64,000 nt of DNA. It comes from Luzula sylvatica (taxonomy: Eukaryota > Streptophyta > Magnoliopsida > Poales > Juncaceae). Of the stretch, positions 35,455-50,626 are shown piece by piece (position 1 is the stretch's first letter; each line of letters opens with the position of its first letter). Where the stretch lies: positions 32,526,527 to 32,590,526 of the forward strand of contig OX326959.1 in assembly GCA_946800325.1 (NCBI GenBank). Direction: 5' to 3'. A model generated the notes under the pieces. The model saw only the letters and a program-made list of their open reading frames with translations. It did not search any database and had not been told where the DNA came from. The position numbers and the translations under genes were made by a program.

Positions 35455-37460
35455 ATCAGTAATAGAAGACAAAATTGAAATATTACCCGAGCAAAATAAT
35501 AAATTTTGAGGTTGTCTTCAAAATATTCAGAAATAGAAAGCTAACGCATACAAATTTTTATTTTTTTAAAAAATCTTAGAAATGCAAAACGTGAAGTCTA
35601 TATAACCATCATAAAATACATTATCCTATTTTTCTAAAAAATTCAAAATTGAAGCCTTACACGAGCACAATATTAAATGTTCATGTTATACTCAAAATAC
35701 TCCATAATAGAAGACCAACACACACAAAATTTTAATTTTTGCAACAAAAAAAAAATGCAAAATATGAAGTTCAACACCTTCAGAAAATATCAATTATCCT
35801 ATTAATATATTAATGTATATAATTTTAGAGGCCACATCATCCTTCATAAAATGTGAAGTTTAACACCTTCAGAAAATACCAACACACACACAAGAGGCCA
35901 CATCATCCTTTTATCGTGGATCACTTGATCTTGATCAGAAGTTCTAAAATATTTGATTATTGATTTGAATATGGTACATATAAACCAACTAATTCAAAAA
36001 TTACATGATCCTTGGTCCATCGTGGACCAAGTTCATTCATGTTTTTTTGTCTCAATTAAATATGGAATTTTTTTAAATACTCCTTAAATTATTGAATATT
36101 GTAAAAACTCCTTAAATTTACATATGTAGTAATTGAAAAAAGTATTATTTTCTATTCATTTTTAAAAAATCTTAATTTTTTTGGAGCACTTAATAATTAA
36201 AAAAAAAATTATTATATGTCATATATGTTATATAATTTTAATAATAAGAACACGTTGCAAATATTTAAAAAATAAATAATCATGAAACTATTACGAAAAT
36301 AAATAAAAATTAATTTTTAAATAGATATTCTTCTACAATATATTTTCAATATATTTATTTATTATTGTTTATGAATTTTCTTAAAATTAATAATAAATAA
36401 CAAAAAAAAAAATTAATCATTACACATGAAGATTGAATGATATTTGGTAAAAAAAACGAATATCTTCCATAAGGGGTATTTGGAAACAAAAGTTTGGTAC
36501 AGGGTTTTTTTGAAGTTTAGAAAAACGTAGAGATTTTTTTACCATATTAAAAAAAGTTGGGGATTAAAAATACATTAAAACACGGATGTGTGAACAATCA
36601 GACAATAAAAAGTAGAATCCAATAACATATTAGGAAAAATTGAATCATATTGCGCGGGAAAAAAACTAGTTTTCTAAAAAAAAGTCAAAATTAAAGTGTG
36701 ACACGAGGAAAATACTTAATTTTTATGTTTTTCTCAAAATACTCAGTAATAGAAGACTAACACACACATGCTTCTATTATTAAAAAAAATGCAGAATTGC
36801 AAAAAGTAAAATCGACAACAACTTCAAAATAACCAATTATCATATTTTTCTACAAATTCCAAATTGAAGTCTTAAACGAGCAAAATATTAAATTTTCAAG
36901 TTGTTCTCAAAATACTCAGTAATAAAAGACTAACACACACGAAGTTATATTTTTTGAAAAAAACCTTTAAAATGCAAAAATTGAAAAAAATGAAGTCTAT
37001 AACACCTTAAAAAAATCAATTATTATTTTTTTCCTACAAATGCCCAAATTGAAATCTTACACGAGCAAAATATTAAAGTTTATGTTGTCCTCAAAATACT
37101 CAGTAATAGAATACTTACACACACATTTCTATTTTTTATAAAAATTCTTAAAATGCAAAAAGAGAAGTCTATAACATCTTAAAAAAACATTTATCACTTT
37201 TTCTAAAAATGTCAAAATTGAAGTCATACACGAGCAAAAGAATAAATTTTCAAGTTGTCCTCTAAATACTCAGTAACAGTAACATAAGACTAACGCATAC
37301 AAATTTCTATTTTTTTAAAAAATTCTTAAAATGCAAAAAGTGAAGTCTATAACACCTCCAAAAAATTCGATTATCCTATTTTTCTAAAAATTCCAAAATT
37401 GCAGTCTTACGCGAGCAAAATATAAAATTTTCATGTTGTCTTCAAAATAATTGAAAATTA
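35455..37460. repeat. 172-bp tandem repeat array (orientation 2), split by a Helitron
   Basis: Units marked by AAATACTCAGTAATAGAAGA followed by ACTAACACACAC occur near 35518, 35694, 36738, 36910, 37095 and 37264, spaced about 169-185 bp. They are the reverse complement of the array at 19441-20250. Each unit also has TTGAAGTCTTACACGAGCAA. 35797-36669 is inserted sequence. Confidence 0.85.
35797..36669 (+). mobile_element. Degenerate Helitron inside the 172-bp array
   Basis: It begins TCCTATTAATATATTAATG at about 35797 and ends ATTGCGCGGGAAAAAAACTAG before T at 36670. The 3' end keeps one side of the GCGCAATTGCGC hairpin seen in the two clearer Helitrons; the other side is mutated. The array sequence resumes directly on both sides. 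No coding capacity. The exact left end is uncertain by a few bases. Confidence 0.6.
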
Positions 37461-38796
37461 CGTATTTCGCAATTTTATATACATTAATTTTTTTATTTTT
37501 TCTTAAAGGTGTGAGACTTTTTTCTTTTTGCATTTTCCGAAATTTTGTAAAAAAAATAAGAATTTTGCTTATGTTGCTATTCAAATACGGAGTTTTTCCA
37601 AAAAAACATTAAAACTGAGAATTTTGCCGTTATTCAGAAAGTATGATAATTTATAATTATCATATTTTTCTAGATAATGCAAAATTTGATGTTTATAACA
37701 AGCAAAATACTACAACCCAGAGGTTAATTAACGCTACCCAAACCTAAATAGCGGCAACAACTATTTTACCCGATATAGTCGGTCAAAATGCTATGATAGC
37801 GATCATAGCGTTCAAACCGCAATTTTTCTATATGGTGTTACGTTTACCTCCATAACCAGTATAACCACTATAACACCACATTAGAAAACACCGATATAAT
37901 TAGTAGTTAGAATATACAATATTATCACGTAAACAAAACTATATAATTTAATCCTCGAAATAAAATGTCTCTAAATATAAGTTACTTGATTAACGTCTTA
38001 CAGATATTTAATGTGAATACAAATGGAATTTGAAGAGTTTAAATATCTAACACTAATAAATTAAAATATAATATTATGAAATTTAAAATTTCAGCAGTTT
38101 TTAAAAAGATAATTTTTAAATTTTGAGTTTCTTTTTATCATATTTTCATAGAAAAATCACTATCTTAAATTTAGGAAAACAATTATGTACGAAAATACCA
38201 TGCAAAAGCAAGTATAATTGCATTATTGATATTTAACTCTAATTATTAGTGTTTTAAAATTATAATTTCAAAAAAAATGTACCTACTACTAAGTATGTTA
38301 TATTGATATTTTTACTCAAAAATTTTCATGTTACCTTTTCAAAAATCAATAAAAATGAAAGGTATTAATTTACCAAACACAAATCATTATTAAACTTATA
38401 AAATATTTTTTCAATAATAAACATGGAAAATAAAAAATATTCCTTATACAAAGGTCGTGTTGAACTTTTAATATGTTGTTATTCTTACTTTTAGGTATGT
38501 AAATTTATAAATATCATATGATATTAAATATTTTTTAATTATGTTGTTTAGTTAAAAAATATTAGTTTTTAATTATGTTATGTTAACGTTGTGGACCATC
38601 TCTACCTGACAATTTTGCTGATAATTCTAAATATTCAATGTAATATCATGTATAAATTTAATTTATTTTTGTATGAAATGTTTTTTTTTTGTTAGTATTA
38701 TATAATCAATGACGCGCAAGCTTTGCGTACATGTTGTATGGTTCGTTCCTTTTAGGATTATTATTGCTCGAACTATTCTGAATAACGATAAAATAA
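37461..38796. other. AT-rich spacer
   Basis: No gene. 37789-37808 holds a small inverted repeat, GCTATGAT-AGCG-ATCATAGC, in a moderately GC-richer patch (37700-37870). Confidence 0.45.
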
Positions 38797-38933
38797 TGAT
38801 TTTTTTTTGTAATAAATAGAGAAAACTCATATGTCATCATTTCATTGGTGTAAATGAGGATCGAACCCACAACCTCTCATAACACATGATTGCTTGTGTC
38901 TTGCACTCAACCAACTAGTCTATGACCTATTGA
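38797..38933 (-). mobile_element. tRNA-derived SINE
   Basis: On the minus strand it starts GGTCATAGACTAGTTGGTTG with an A box (TAGTTGGTTGAGTG), has a B box GGTTCGATCC, then a tRNA-unrelated body and an A run (complement of TTTTTTTTTG at about 38800). The box order and spacing are those of a polymerase III promoter. It cannot fold as a full tRNA. Confidence 0.75.
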
Positions 38934-39670
38934 CATCAACGGATGTCAATGAAATTTATAGATCCATTTAATGGAGAAAGCTCATACGTCCTCCCTCCAT
39001 TGATGAAATTATATTCCGGTACTGATATATGTATTAATCATGAAATTTATAGATCATAATATTAGATGAGTTATAAAATATAATAACCTCAATATAGTGT
39101 GATATAATTGTATTTTGAAATGATATTATCTTTATCATCATAAATGGTAGATTCGTATTAAAATGAAAATATAATTAATATTCTCGTCGTGTAGCGCGAA
39201 TATAATCCTAGTAAATAATTATTTTTTTAGTTTTAACTTCAATTTTACTACATAGTATTTATTCTATTGTTACATAATGAGTTAGAATTAAACAACCTCT
39301 AATTAAGAAATAGTTACTATTTTTTAATCATCGTATTAAGTTTACTGTTACATACTTGAACTAAACAAGTAAATTTTTTTAAATACCTATGTATTTTAGA
39401 GTTGCAAACATATCGCGGTATAAACGATATATGATATATTGATATAAACGATATACTTGAACTTAATGGAGGGTATTTAATTCGGATCCAATTTTCAAGC
39501 ATATTATTCTCCAAAGAGGATCCGAACCCATTTTCTTGCTCCAAGGACTAACAAAACAAAAACCCTAGATAAACCAACTCGAGTCGCTCGTCTCTACCAA
39601 CACCGTCTCCGCCGCCGTGCTCGCAGTCCGCCGCCTGAGTCGATTGAGTTGAAGTAAGAGAGTTAAGAAG
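38934..39670. other. Spacer and RIO2 5' flank
   Basis: 39190-39208 (GTAGCGCGAATATAATCCTAG before T) looks like a worn Helitron 3' end, but no matching 5' end was found. The rest is AT-rich up to the RIO2 leader, which starts near 39540. Confidence 0.4.
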
Positions 39671-42052
<2,382 letters not shown>

Positions 42053-42614
42053 AATTACAAATTTGGTCGACGAGTATTTGAGGACTTTTGTGAGGGTGTA
42101 ATAGTTTTTATGTATAATAATTTTGATTATGGGTTACTTTGTTTTGTTAAATTATTTCGGTTATGATACTTTTTATGTACGAGATTGAAATTATTTATGA
42201 TATTATGTTATTTTCGGAAATAAATTGTAGTTTTCGTGTTACCCTACCCATCATCATGAATGCAAAATGATAAGTTCGATTTCTACCAAACATTGTATAT
42301 ATGTATTTAGTTCGAACTTTTTGCATGGATTTAAAATTGGCCCAAATTTTTTTAAAGGCCTTAATTAGATCAATTTTGAAAAAATGACTAGCCCAATTTT
42401 TTAAATATCTTTTCAGATAACAAGTATTACTCTGCCAGTCTGCCTCCTCGTACAAATTGCTCAAGCTTCATTTTTGCTTTAATATCTCTCCATTTTCTTG
42501 CGATTTGAGTTTCCCGTTCCTATTCTTCCCGCCAATTATTGATTCCCTCATTTCTCATCTGAAAAGCGAAATTATATCAATTTTTTAAGTAATCAGGTTT
42601 ACAAATCTAGTGTT
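42053..42614. other. RIO2 3' region and intergenic spacer
   Basis: Contains the RIO2 3' end and the short leader of the next gene. No further feature. Confidence 0.5.
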
Positions 42615-43924
42615 ATGTCATTACACTACCAAGTGCCCATCACCTGTTCGACAAAATGTCTGAAAGAAACCACCCATCTCAAAATCTCTCCATTCTTTCC
42701 ACCCATTTCTCGTTTCAACCCAACAAACTCACCCAAATCCATCTCCTCCAAATCCAATCACAAATCTCGCATCAATACCAAAGTAAAAGCATCCAAAGCA
42801 TTTGATTTAGTTCGCGGCCACAACCACGACTCGGATTCGGACTCCGATACAGATTCAGAAAACAAATCCAACGACGAGGGCCCGATTTTTAAAACTCTAG
42901 AAGAAAGAGAAGAAATGAGGAGAAAAATCAGAGAAATGATCGATGCCCCAATCCCACCCGTTAACATCGAAACGGATCCGGCGAAAAGAAAAGAGAAAAG
43001 GGATAATCTATTGAAAGAATACAATCTCGTGGTGGACGAAGAGGATCCGGATTGGCCCGAAGAGAACGACGAAGGATGGGGATTTAATTTCGATCAATTT
43101 TTCAATAAAATCTCAATCAAGCACGAAAAAGACGATGATGATGACGAAGACGAGGAGTATCATAGCGATCAAGAAATTGTATGGAAAGACGATGATTATA
43201 TTAAACCAATCGACGAACTAACTTCTGCCGAATGGGAACAAAATGTTTTTATAGATTTTAATCCTCTTGTCATACTTGTACATCATCGGTATAAAAGGTT
43301 AGTTTCTTTTCTACAAACGTGAAATATCATTAATACCCTTACAAAATATAAAAAATATTGTGTCGTTGTTTGATAGGCCAAAAGTAAATGAAAAGGCACA
43401 AGTAGAGCTTGTGAAAGCAATAGAGATGTTTTGGCAATCTAATCTTCCTTCTCCTCGAGTACGTATTTAATTCGAGAAAAGCCCTTGCGTTGTTGAAAAT
43501 TGCAAAAGTGCCCCGTTATCGTAATTAATTTCTTAAAACAAATATTTATTTTAATTTGGACTTTTTGTTTTATGATGGCGTGGCAGTGTGCGGGAATCGA
43601 TGCGTGTGTGGAGCGTAAATTAGTAAAGGCTCTAAATATAACCACTTATCCTGAAATTCTCTTCACTAAAAATGGAAAAATACTCCACCGAGATAAAAGT
43701 ATATATTTATATATTTATCATTGGTATCATTAAATTATGATGTGTAACGATCGATATATTATTTGTTTATTATACCTTATATGATTTTTTGGGGATTTAT
43801 TGCAGTGGTGAGGACTGCAGAAGAATGGGCGAAAATAATGGGTTTCTTTTACTACAACGCAAAAAAGCCTCCTTGTCTTGATAACTATGCCCGCGAAAAT
43901 CACGAGAAAATTCCATCTATTTAA
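42615..43924 (+). CDS. SVR4/MRL7-like plastid thioredoxin-fold protein
   Basis: Four exons: 42615-43297, 43377-43458, 43587-43698 and 43806-43924; they encode 331 aa. The N-terminus is Ser/Thr/Lys-rich and poor in acids, as in a chloroplast transit peptide. It is followed by acidic low-complexity stretches (DSDSDSDTDSE; DDDDDEDEE) and GWGFNFDQFFNKI. The last third, from EWEQNVFIDFNPLVILVHH through YPEILFTKNGKILHRDK to WAKIMGFFYYNAKKPPCL, is the thioredoxin-like fold of the SVR4/MRL7 family (also called RCB or ECB1), which acts in plastid gene expression and chloroplast biogenesis. No CXXC redox pair is visible, so a disulphide reductase role is unlikely. Whether this is the SVR4 or the SVR4-like paralogue cannot be decided here. 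Confidence 0.88.
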
Positions 43925-44619
43925 TGAGATTATAGAATTGTATTTTTTATCCATTAATGTATTGATATCTAAGGAACAATAGTATAGAAGTTTTTTAGTA
44001 GTATTTGTAATTTGTATAAATTGCAACATTTTAGTTTTATTGTAGTATTTTTATTTTAGTTTTCTTTTATATATTGAACAACATGTATTTTATGGTGAAA
44101 ATCAATGTACACGAAGAAAATCAACTTACTTTTCCTTTTCCAATACATAATTTTTTAGACATACATAATTGCAAAAGAATGCAATAATTGTATATAGTGG
44201 AGTTTGCATATTTACCCTTCTAAAAATCCAAAAAATATCATATTTGCCCTTCTAAAAATGAAAAATTATATTGGCCCTTTGGAAAATCTAAATTTACAAT
44301 TTTTACCCTTCAATAACAGGGAGAGTGGGGGCTATGATATATTAGTATTACATAATAATTTGGAGGGCAATTTTTTTTTTTTTTGAGGATATGAGGGCAA
44401 ATTTATTATTTTTATTTCATCAAGGATTAATATGATATTTTTGTTATTTAGACTTTTAGAGGGGTTTATATGTAAATCCCCATTTCTAGAGTCCTTTCCC
44501 AAGGCCGAAGCTTTGAGCAAACCACCACCCCCAAATCACTGTAGAGGTCTGTGAGCGCGCCAAAAATTGAAAAAGAGAAACAATATATTGAATATTAATA
44601 GCTATAAGTTTGTAAATTA
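43925..44619. other. Spacer with a MITE
   Basis: Intergenic; the MITE at 44199-44484 fills much of it. No gene. Confidence 0.5.
44199..44484. mobile_element. Long-TIR MITE
   Basis: The left end GGAGTTTGCATATTTACCCT and TCTAAAAAT is matched by the inverted right end (complement of GGGGATTTACATATAAACCC and CTCTAAAAGTC). The interior has repeated TTTGCCCTTCTAAAAATG words and no coding. It resembles the MITE in the RPC4 intron. Confidence 0.65.
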
Positions 44620-46610
44620 ATGGAATCGAATCGGCATAGGAGGATCTCTCTCAAAGCCCAACATCCCAATTGGAAAGATGAGGTATTGCTTGGTGGTGGT
44701 GGTTTTTTTTCGATTGAATCCACCTCTTATTTTCAATTTGACGATTTGGGTCCTTTTGCGGATGTAGTTTATATGTCCTAGAGAAACAAAATTTGATTCT
44801 TTTGAGTAATTTTCTGCCTAATTCAGTAGTTTTGTTTTTCATGTGCAATTACTTCAAAATATAACAGTAACTTGTAGTTTTCTCACTGTAGAAGTTAGCA
44901 AAATTGGTGATTTGGTATTGGGTTTTCTATCATTTTGGTCACATGAGTTTTTAAATTTACAATTTGGGTCTGTTAAGATAGGTCTTTTCTGTTTTATTTT
45001 AGCAAATTTGTGCTGCATCCGGTCCCTTTTTAATAGGTTGGATCATTTGATTTTAGCAATTCTTTTCAAATGAAGTAATAAAATTAGCAAATTTCATGTA
45101 CCAGTTTGGTCATATTCAGATAGAATGCAATATTTTTGTATCATTGCTTGGGGATGAAAACACAATTTCAATCTAATTAATGCTCTGACTATTCTTCTTA
45201 CATTGATTTCGGCTTTCAAGTCAGTCCAATTTCAGAAATACTATGTATTGAAAAAGTCTGTTGTTTCAAAATAAATTACTTTGTGTAATTAGCATGTAAA
45301 ATTTCTTATTTTTTCTTAAAATTGGCAGCTAAGACAGAACTGTTTGAGAAGGGTGCGAAAAGAAAGAGACAAATTGTTATGGAAAATTAGGGCTCAAAAT
45401 GAAAAACCTTCAGCCGAAAAGGTTCTTTTTGAAATTATCTCGTTTTACTTGCTAAATTTATTATACTACTAGACTGAAATCAGTAAATGAGATCCCCAAC
45501 GAAACCCTAAATTTCTTTTTCTTTCTTTGTTGTAGGTTAAGGTGGAATCTATGGTACGAGATATATTCTCTGACGAATTTCAGAAATTAAAGGAATCATC
45601 TCAATTGGGCGAAAAGCTTAAAGATCCAATTTGGGAATTTGAGGGACCAATTTCAAAATCAGAATCAAATTTTGATGAAATTGAGAGCGAAGAAATATTG
45701 CTTGAAATGGAAAGACTCCTCTATCAAGACCTCAGAGAAGAATTAATCAGGAGAGGTAATTTCTTTTCTATTTTTATTTAATTTTAGCTTTCGATTTTGT
45801 TACGATTCGTTATCAATTTTTTTTGTAGAGCTGGAGTATTTGGAGGAAGAAGAAGCGTATTTAGCACAACAAGCTTTTGAACATATGGAATTAAATGAAA
45901 AACAGGTACCGACTGCTAAAAAATAAAATATTTTATTTATTATCGTTACTTTTATTGATATTATTAATATGGGAGCTTCTATCATAGACCCATTTTCTTA
46001 TCATGGACCATTTTTCAAAAATTTATTTTAAGAATTTTAACTATTTATTAATTAATTATACAAAATTTATGTTTTGGATAGTATTAAATGATAAATATAC
46101 ACTAGAATCTTACAAAAAAAATCATTATTTAACAAATATTCGAAATATTTTTTTTTTAAAATGGGTCCATGATAAGAAAATAGGTCTATCATAGAACTCC
46201 CCTATTAATATTAATATTATTGTTTGTTTTTATTACAAGGAAACTAAAAATAAAGTATGGTGTCCAGTTTGTAAAAAAGGAGAATTAAAGGAGGCACGAA
46301 ATCTCATTTTTTGTTCGAGTTGTAATACTCGACTCGATATTGGCGATGACAAGGTATATATTATAAGTTTCATACATAATTTTGATACAAAGATCCAAAA
46401 CTCCCATTTTTTCGATAATTTTGATATTTGTTTGTTGTGATTAATTAGGTTAATGTGGAGTTTTTGAGAGAGAGATTGGGGGAGGTACATATGATGCATT
46501 TAGATAGGGGATGCAAATTAACTCCTAAGTTTTGTGTCGAGACTAATTTTGGATTTACCGCGTTATACATTAAATGCGAAGCTTGCTCCACTTTTGAAAT
46601 TGTATTTTAA
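44620..46610 (+). CDS. RPA-interacting protein (RPAIN/RIP family)
   Basis: Six exons: 44620-44682, 45329-45421, 45536-45755, 45829-45905, 46240-46353 and 46449-46610; they encode 242 aa. The family binds replication protein A and helps its nuclear import. The N-terminal module (RRISLKAQHPNWKDE, LRQNCLRRVRKERDKLL), the acidic middle with ELEYLEEEEAYLAQQA, and the C-terminal zinc finger are all present. Zinc ligands are Cys159 and Cys162 (WCPVC), Cys176 and Cys179 (CSSC), with a further CEAC pair at 232 and 235 near the end (CEACSTFEIVF). The third intron is only 73 nt, the first 646 nt. No breaks. Confidence 0.92.
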
Positions 46611-49319
46611 GATTTCGAACTTACAAAATGAAATTAGTGTTTCCTTTTTGTAAATTATCGGACCGAATTGACATTGTTTTTGTTTCTTTTTTGGGTTTGT
46701 TATTGTTTATTTTTGTGATTGTTTATGAATCAGTGATTTTGAAATGAATTTTTGCAAGAAATGGTCATGAAATTTAAATTCTTAACTAATTTGTGCGATT
46801 GTATCAAAAGATTATTGGCAATGAAATTTGACCAGGCAAAACCGTTTATGCTTTCAAATTTCCTAACTTTGCAGCAAAAAAAAATTCATGCATGATAATT
46901 ATATTTCCATAAAAAGTCTGTATCTAGTCAACAATGCATTGTGGAATTACTAAGAAACTTTTGAAAAAATGGAGTAGATTCAATGGCAATGAAAAACCGT
47001 TAGCCAAATCAAGATTGTCATGGAGAAATGTCAACATTCCAAATTAAAGTTTTCAATACTATCGTGCACATTACGTGTAAATGTTATATAATATAATTAT
47101 AAATTAATTAACCACCACCATTTATTTTTACCCATCATTGTCTCGTTATGCCACATTTTTGTAATTGTTTCTGCCAATATATAATGAGTTGTGAGTAAAT
47201 TTTAACTATTGATATATTTGTAAACTTTGATAGGTTATTAGAGCTATTCTCGTTCCGTTTCCGAATGAGCGCAAATAAATTATGTTTTTCATTTTAATAC
47301 AAAGTGTTAGTTCTTATCATAATGAGCATATAATCTCAAAATAAAATTATTTTATGTTATATTCAGGATCGGGCCGACATTTTTTGGGGTATTTGACAGA
47401 AAGATTAATTAAATATTAATTTAATAACACAAAAAATTAAATACGAAACTAACACAAAATATAGTCAAAATTATCATGTGACTAACAATTATCACTTAAA
47501 TATCTTTTTTTTATATTTCGAAGGGAATACATCAATTAAATTTGAATAATCTTGATCTTCGGCAAAATCATTTTCAAATGATATATTTGTTAATTTATTT
47601 CATCTTTTTTGAGACCATTATTTTACACTACATACATACTAAAATGATTTGGTGGACCTTGGGATTTTTTTTGGATGGATCTTTGACACATGCCACATTT
47701 GGACCATGCATGCTTGGATCGGACATGGTTATGTTAATCTTATCATTCGTTAGAAATACATTGTATAATTTTATTCACGATCATTTTACATTATGAAAAC
47801 ATATGACTTGTTTTTTTATCAAATAATAATGCATTTATTGATGTCCTTGTATGATGAGCATAACATTATTTTACAAAAATGTAACTACAAATATTATATT
47901 ATATCCTTGTTGCTCATTATAGTTCATACAAATACAAAATATGAAAAAACGATGGACCATATAGCCGATACACTCACAATACATTTATGATATTTTAAAA
48001 TTTATGATATACTCACAATACACAATTAATTACATAATACTATAATAGTAATAATTATTTTATTGTTCGAGAGAAAATGCAAATTATACATAATATCGCA
48101 TTCAATAGTGTAAATAATTCAAAAAATAATATCGAAATTTAATTATGTAAAAACATAACGAAAATTATTTTACATTTATGATATTTTAAAATTTACAATT
48201 TAAAAAAATAATAACTGTATTCTAGATTGTTTTAATAGGTATACTCTTTTTTCCAATTCTATTATTTTTTGAAAATTGTAATATTAAAATTGTTTGAACA
48301 AAAATACAATAATATACTTAGTATTATATAAAATATTTATAATTAAAATTCAATTACATAAATATGCATTCTTTTGTATTTTATTTTCTTTGCATTCAAA
48401 AATAATTTAGTTCATTTATATTATTTTTCTTTTCCACGTCGAGAGGGCCAGTCCGGCATTTGTTTAGGTATTTGACAAAAATGTAACTAGATTAATTAAA
48501 TTTTAGTATTATATTAAATTAATCACAAAATTGAGGAGTTTTTGTTTGTAATTTTTCAGAAAAGGATTGGTGTTTTTTTTTTTGCAATTATATTAATATC
48601 AATTGGAAAATTGAAAAATTAGGAGGCTTTTTTGCATCGTATTTTAGTAATATATTTGCAAATTATTTTAGGGACACGTGCAGCATGTCAAGTTGGTCCT
48701 ATTAGAAGGCCAGGCCTGGGTGTTAACTATGTAAAATAGTATGGTAAAGTATATATGTAAAATAGTATGGGTAAAAAAATTAAAGTAAAAAATTATTGTT
48801 TTAACAAAATTATATATTTACATAATAATTGATTTATTTTGAAAACATACATCAAAGTTTTTTAGTTAAGTTACTTGCAAAGATGATTATATACAAGCAT
48901 ATTAGGATATTAGGATAATGTGTGAGAGAGAAAGAAATCTCTAAGTTACAAGTTAAGAAGATAACATCAAATTGAAATAAATGTCTTGTTTTCTATGACG
49001 ATTGACGTGGCAGATAAATACTTGCTAAGAGGTTCTAGAACTATTTAATTAATAATACTAAGTTAAGTCTTAAGTCACAATTGGTTATGATTGCTTGTGT
49101 ATTAGTCATGGAAGAAGATATAATAAACTATCATGGAAGGTCCATCCATCTTAATATAAAATATTGAATCAAAATATTGCACCAAAACATTGCACCATGA
49201 GGTATATAAATTAAGGGGAATTTTACTGTCCTCATAATTCCCCAAAATATGATATACGATAATTTAAATCACAATTAACATACTTAACATATCAAAATTA
49301 ATCAACATGTAATACATAA
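46611..49319. other. Intergenic AT-rich region
   Basis: No gene. 47366-47460 and 48435-48540 are diverged direct copies (both contain GTATTTGACA and TTAATTAAATTTTA-like words after a GGGCC-rich patch), perhaps ends of an old element. Short frames at 47542-47990 have no recognisable match. Confidence 0.45.
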
Positions 49320-49620
49320 TTAATTTAATATACATGTTAATAAGTAATCATACGCAACAGGATACCGCAACAAATTGAGAGTATGATGTTGAATTGACAT
49401 ATACACATATAAAATCTCATTCGATCACATTACATCACATCAAAAAAAATATACAACATTCTCTCACAACATGATAAATCATGATGTCTTGTTGAACTAA
49501 TATTTTTTTTGATGTGATATAGTGTGATTGGATGAAATTTTACACGTATTTATGCCAACTCAACATCACAATGTCAATCCTACTTTAATTATACATTATA
49601 CGTTACTTGTTATATTAATT
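49320..49620. mobile_element. Hairpin-type MITE
   Basis: The left arm 49325-49455 and right arm 49505-49620 are inverted copies; for instance ATCACATCAAAAAAAATAT on the left pairs with ATTTTTTTTGATGTGATAT on the right, and ATGATGTTGAATTGACAT with the complement of GTGATGTTGAGTTGGCAT. No coding. Ends are approximate. Confidence 0.65.
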
Positions 49621-49870
49621 AACTCATATAGAAGATGTTTTTTTTGTGAAATAAAGGACAGGGTAAGTGGCATTTATAAATAATTTATGTTACCGTAAAA
49701 CATGGCGCAAGTGTACTCTAATAAATTTGCAAAATTATCATGTGTAGCCCTACAAAAATAAGAAATGTTATGAACACCCCTATAAAATGTAAAAAGAAAC
49801 ATCATGTATACCCCCAAACCCCAATAAAACATATCAAATATTAGTATACCCCCCATCCTTTAATTATATA

Positions 49871-50626
49871 CTAGCTTTATTGCCGCGCAATTGCGCGGGA
49901 TGCTTTTTATATAATTATTTAAATAGAATTAACGCGTGTGCGAATTAACGTGCATGCGTTTGAACTAAATTAATCTAATCATGACATATTTGCAAATATC
50001 ATGATGTCAATAGATGCATAAGGTTCATGAAATTAGTCTATCACGGATATTATTTTCTAATATAATTTGTATAAATAGCATTTGTTCAGGTGCTTCTAAA
50101 ATCGATTAATATAATTATGACATATTCGCAAATTTTAATATGTATGTAAAATAGGAAAAAAAGACCAAATATAAAAAAGGACCAAATTGTAAAATAAGAA
50201 AAAAAAGACCGAAATGTAAATAAAAAAGGACCAAAATGTAAATAAAAATGACCAAAATGTAAATTAAAACTAAAAAGGACCAAATGACCAAAATATAAAA
50301 TAAGGAAAAAGGATCAAAATTTAAAAAATGACCGAAATGTAAATAAAAAAAGACCAAAATGTAAATAAAAAAGACCAAAATGTAAATTAAAACTAAAAAG
50401 GACCAAAATATAAATAAAAAAAAGCCAAAATGTAAATTAAGGACCGAAATATAAATAAAAATGACCAAAATGTAAAAAAAACCAAAATGTAAATTAAAAC
50501 TAAAAATGACCAAAATGTAATTAAAAAAGACAAAAATATAAATTAAAAAAATAATTTTTTTATACAAAAGTCCTTGATGACGTGGAGGTTAGAATTGCAA
50601 GAAATTTGTTTGATTTATATATAAGA
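49871..50626 (-). mobile_element. Small Helitron of the same family as 17417-19440
   Basis: On the minus strand it begins TCTTATATATAAATCAAAC at 50626 and ends CCGCGCAATTGCGCGG, then CAATAAAG and CTAG at 49871, with T after it. The interior (50150-50560) is again a GACCAAAATGTAAAT array, and the GACGTGG word near the 5' end is shared. It is about a third of the length of its relative because the array is shorter. Confidence 0.8.
50150..50560. repeat. GACCAAAATGTAAAT minisatellite
   Basis: Around 18-20 units of about 20 bp, AT-rich linkers. The long minus-strand frame across it is a repeat artefact. Confidence 0.88.

Noticed and set aside
38857..38933. Possible tRNA gene
   Set aside because: A and B boxes exist but no cloverleaf or anticodon arm can be drawn, and an A tail follows; it is a SINE head.
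50086..50567. Hydrophobic frame of 150 codons
   Set aside because: Product of the Helitron minisatellite, not a membrane protein.
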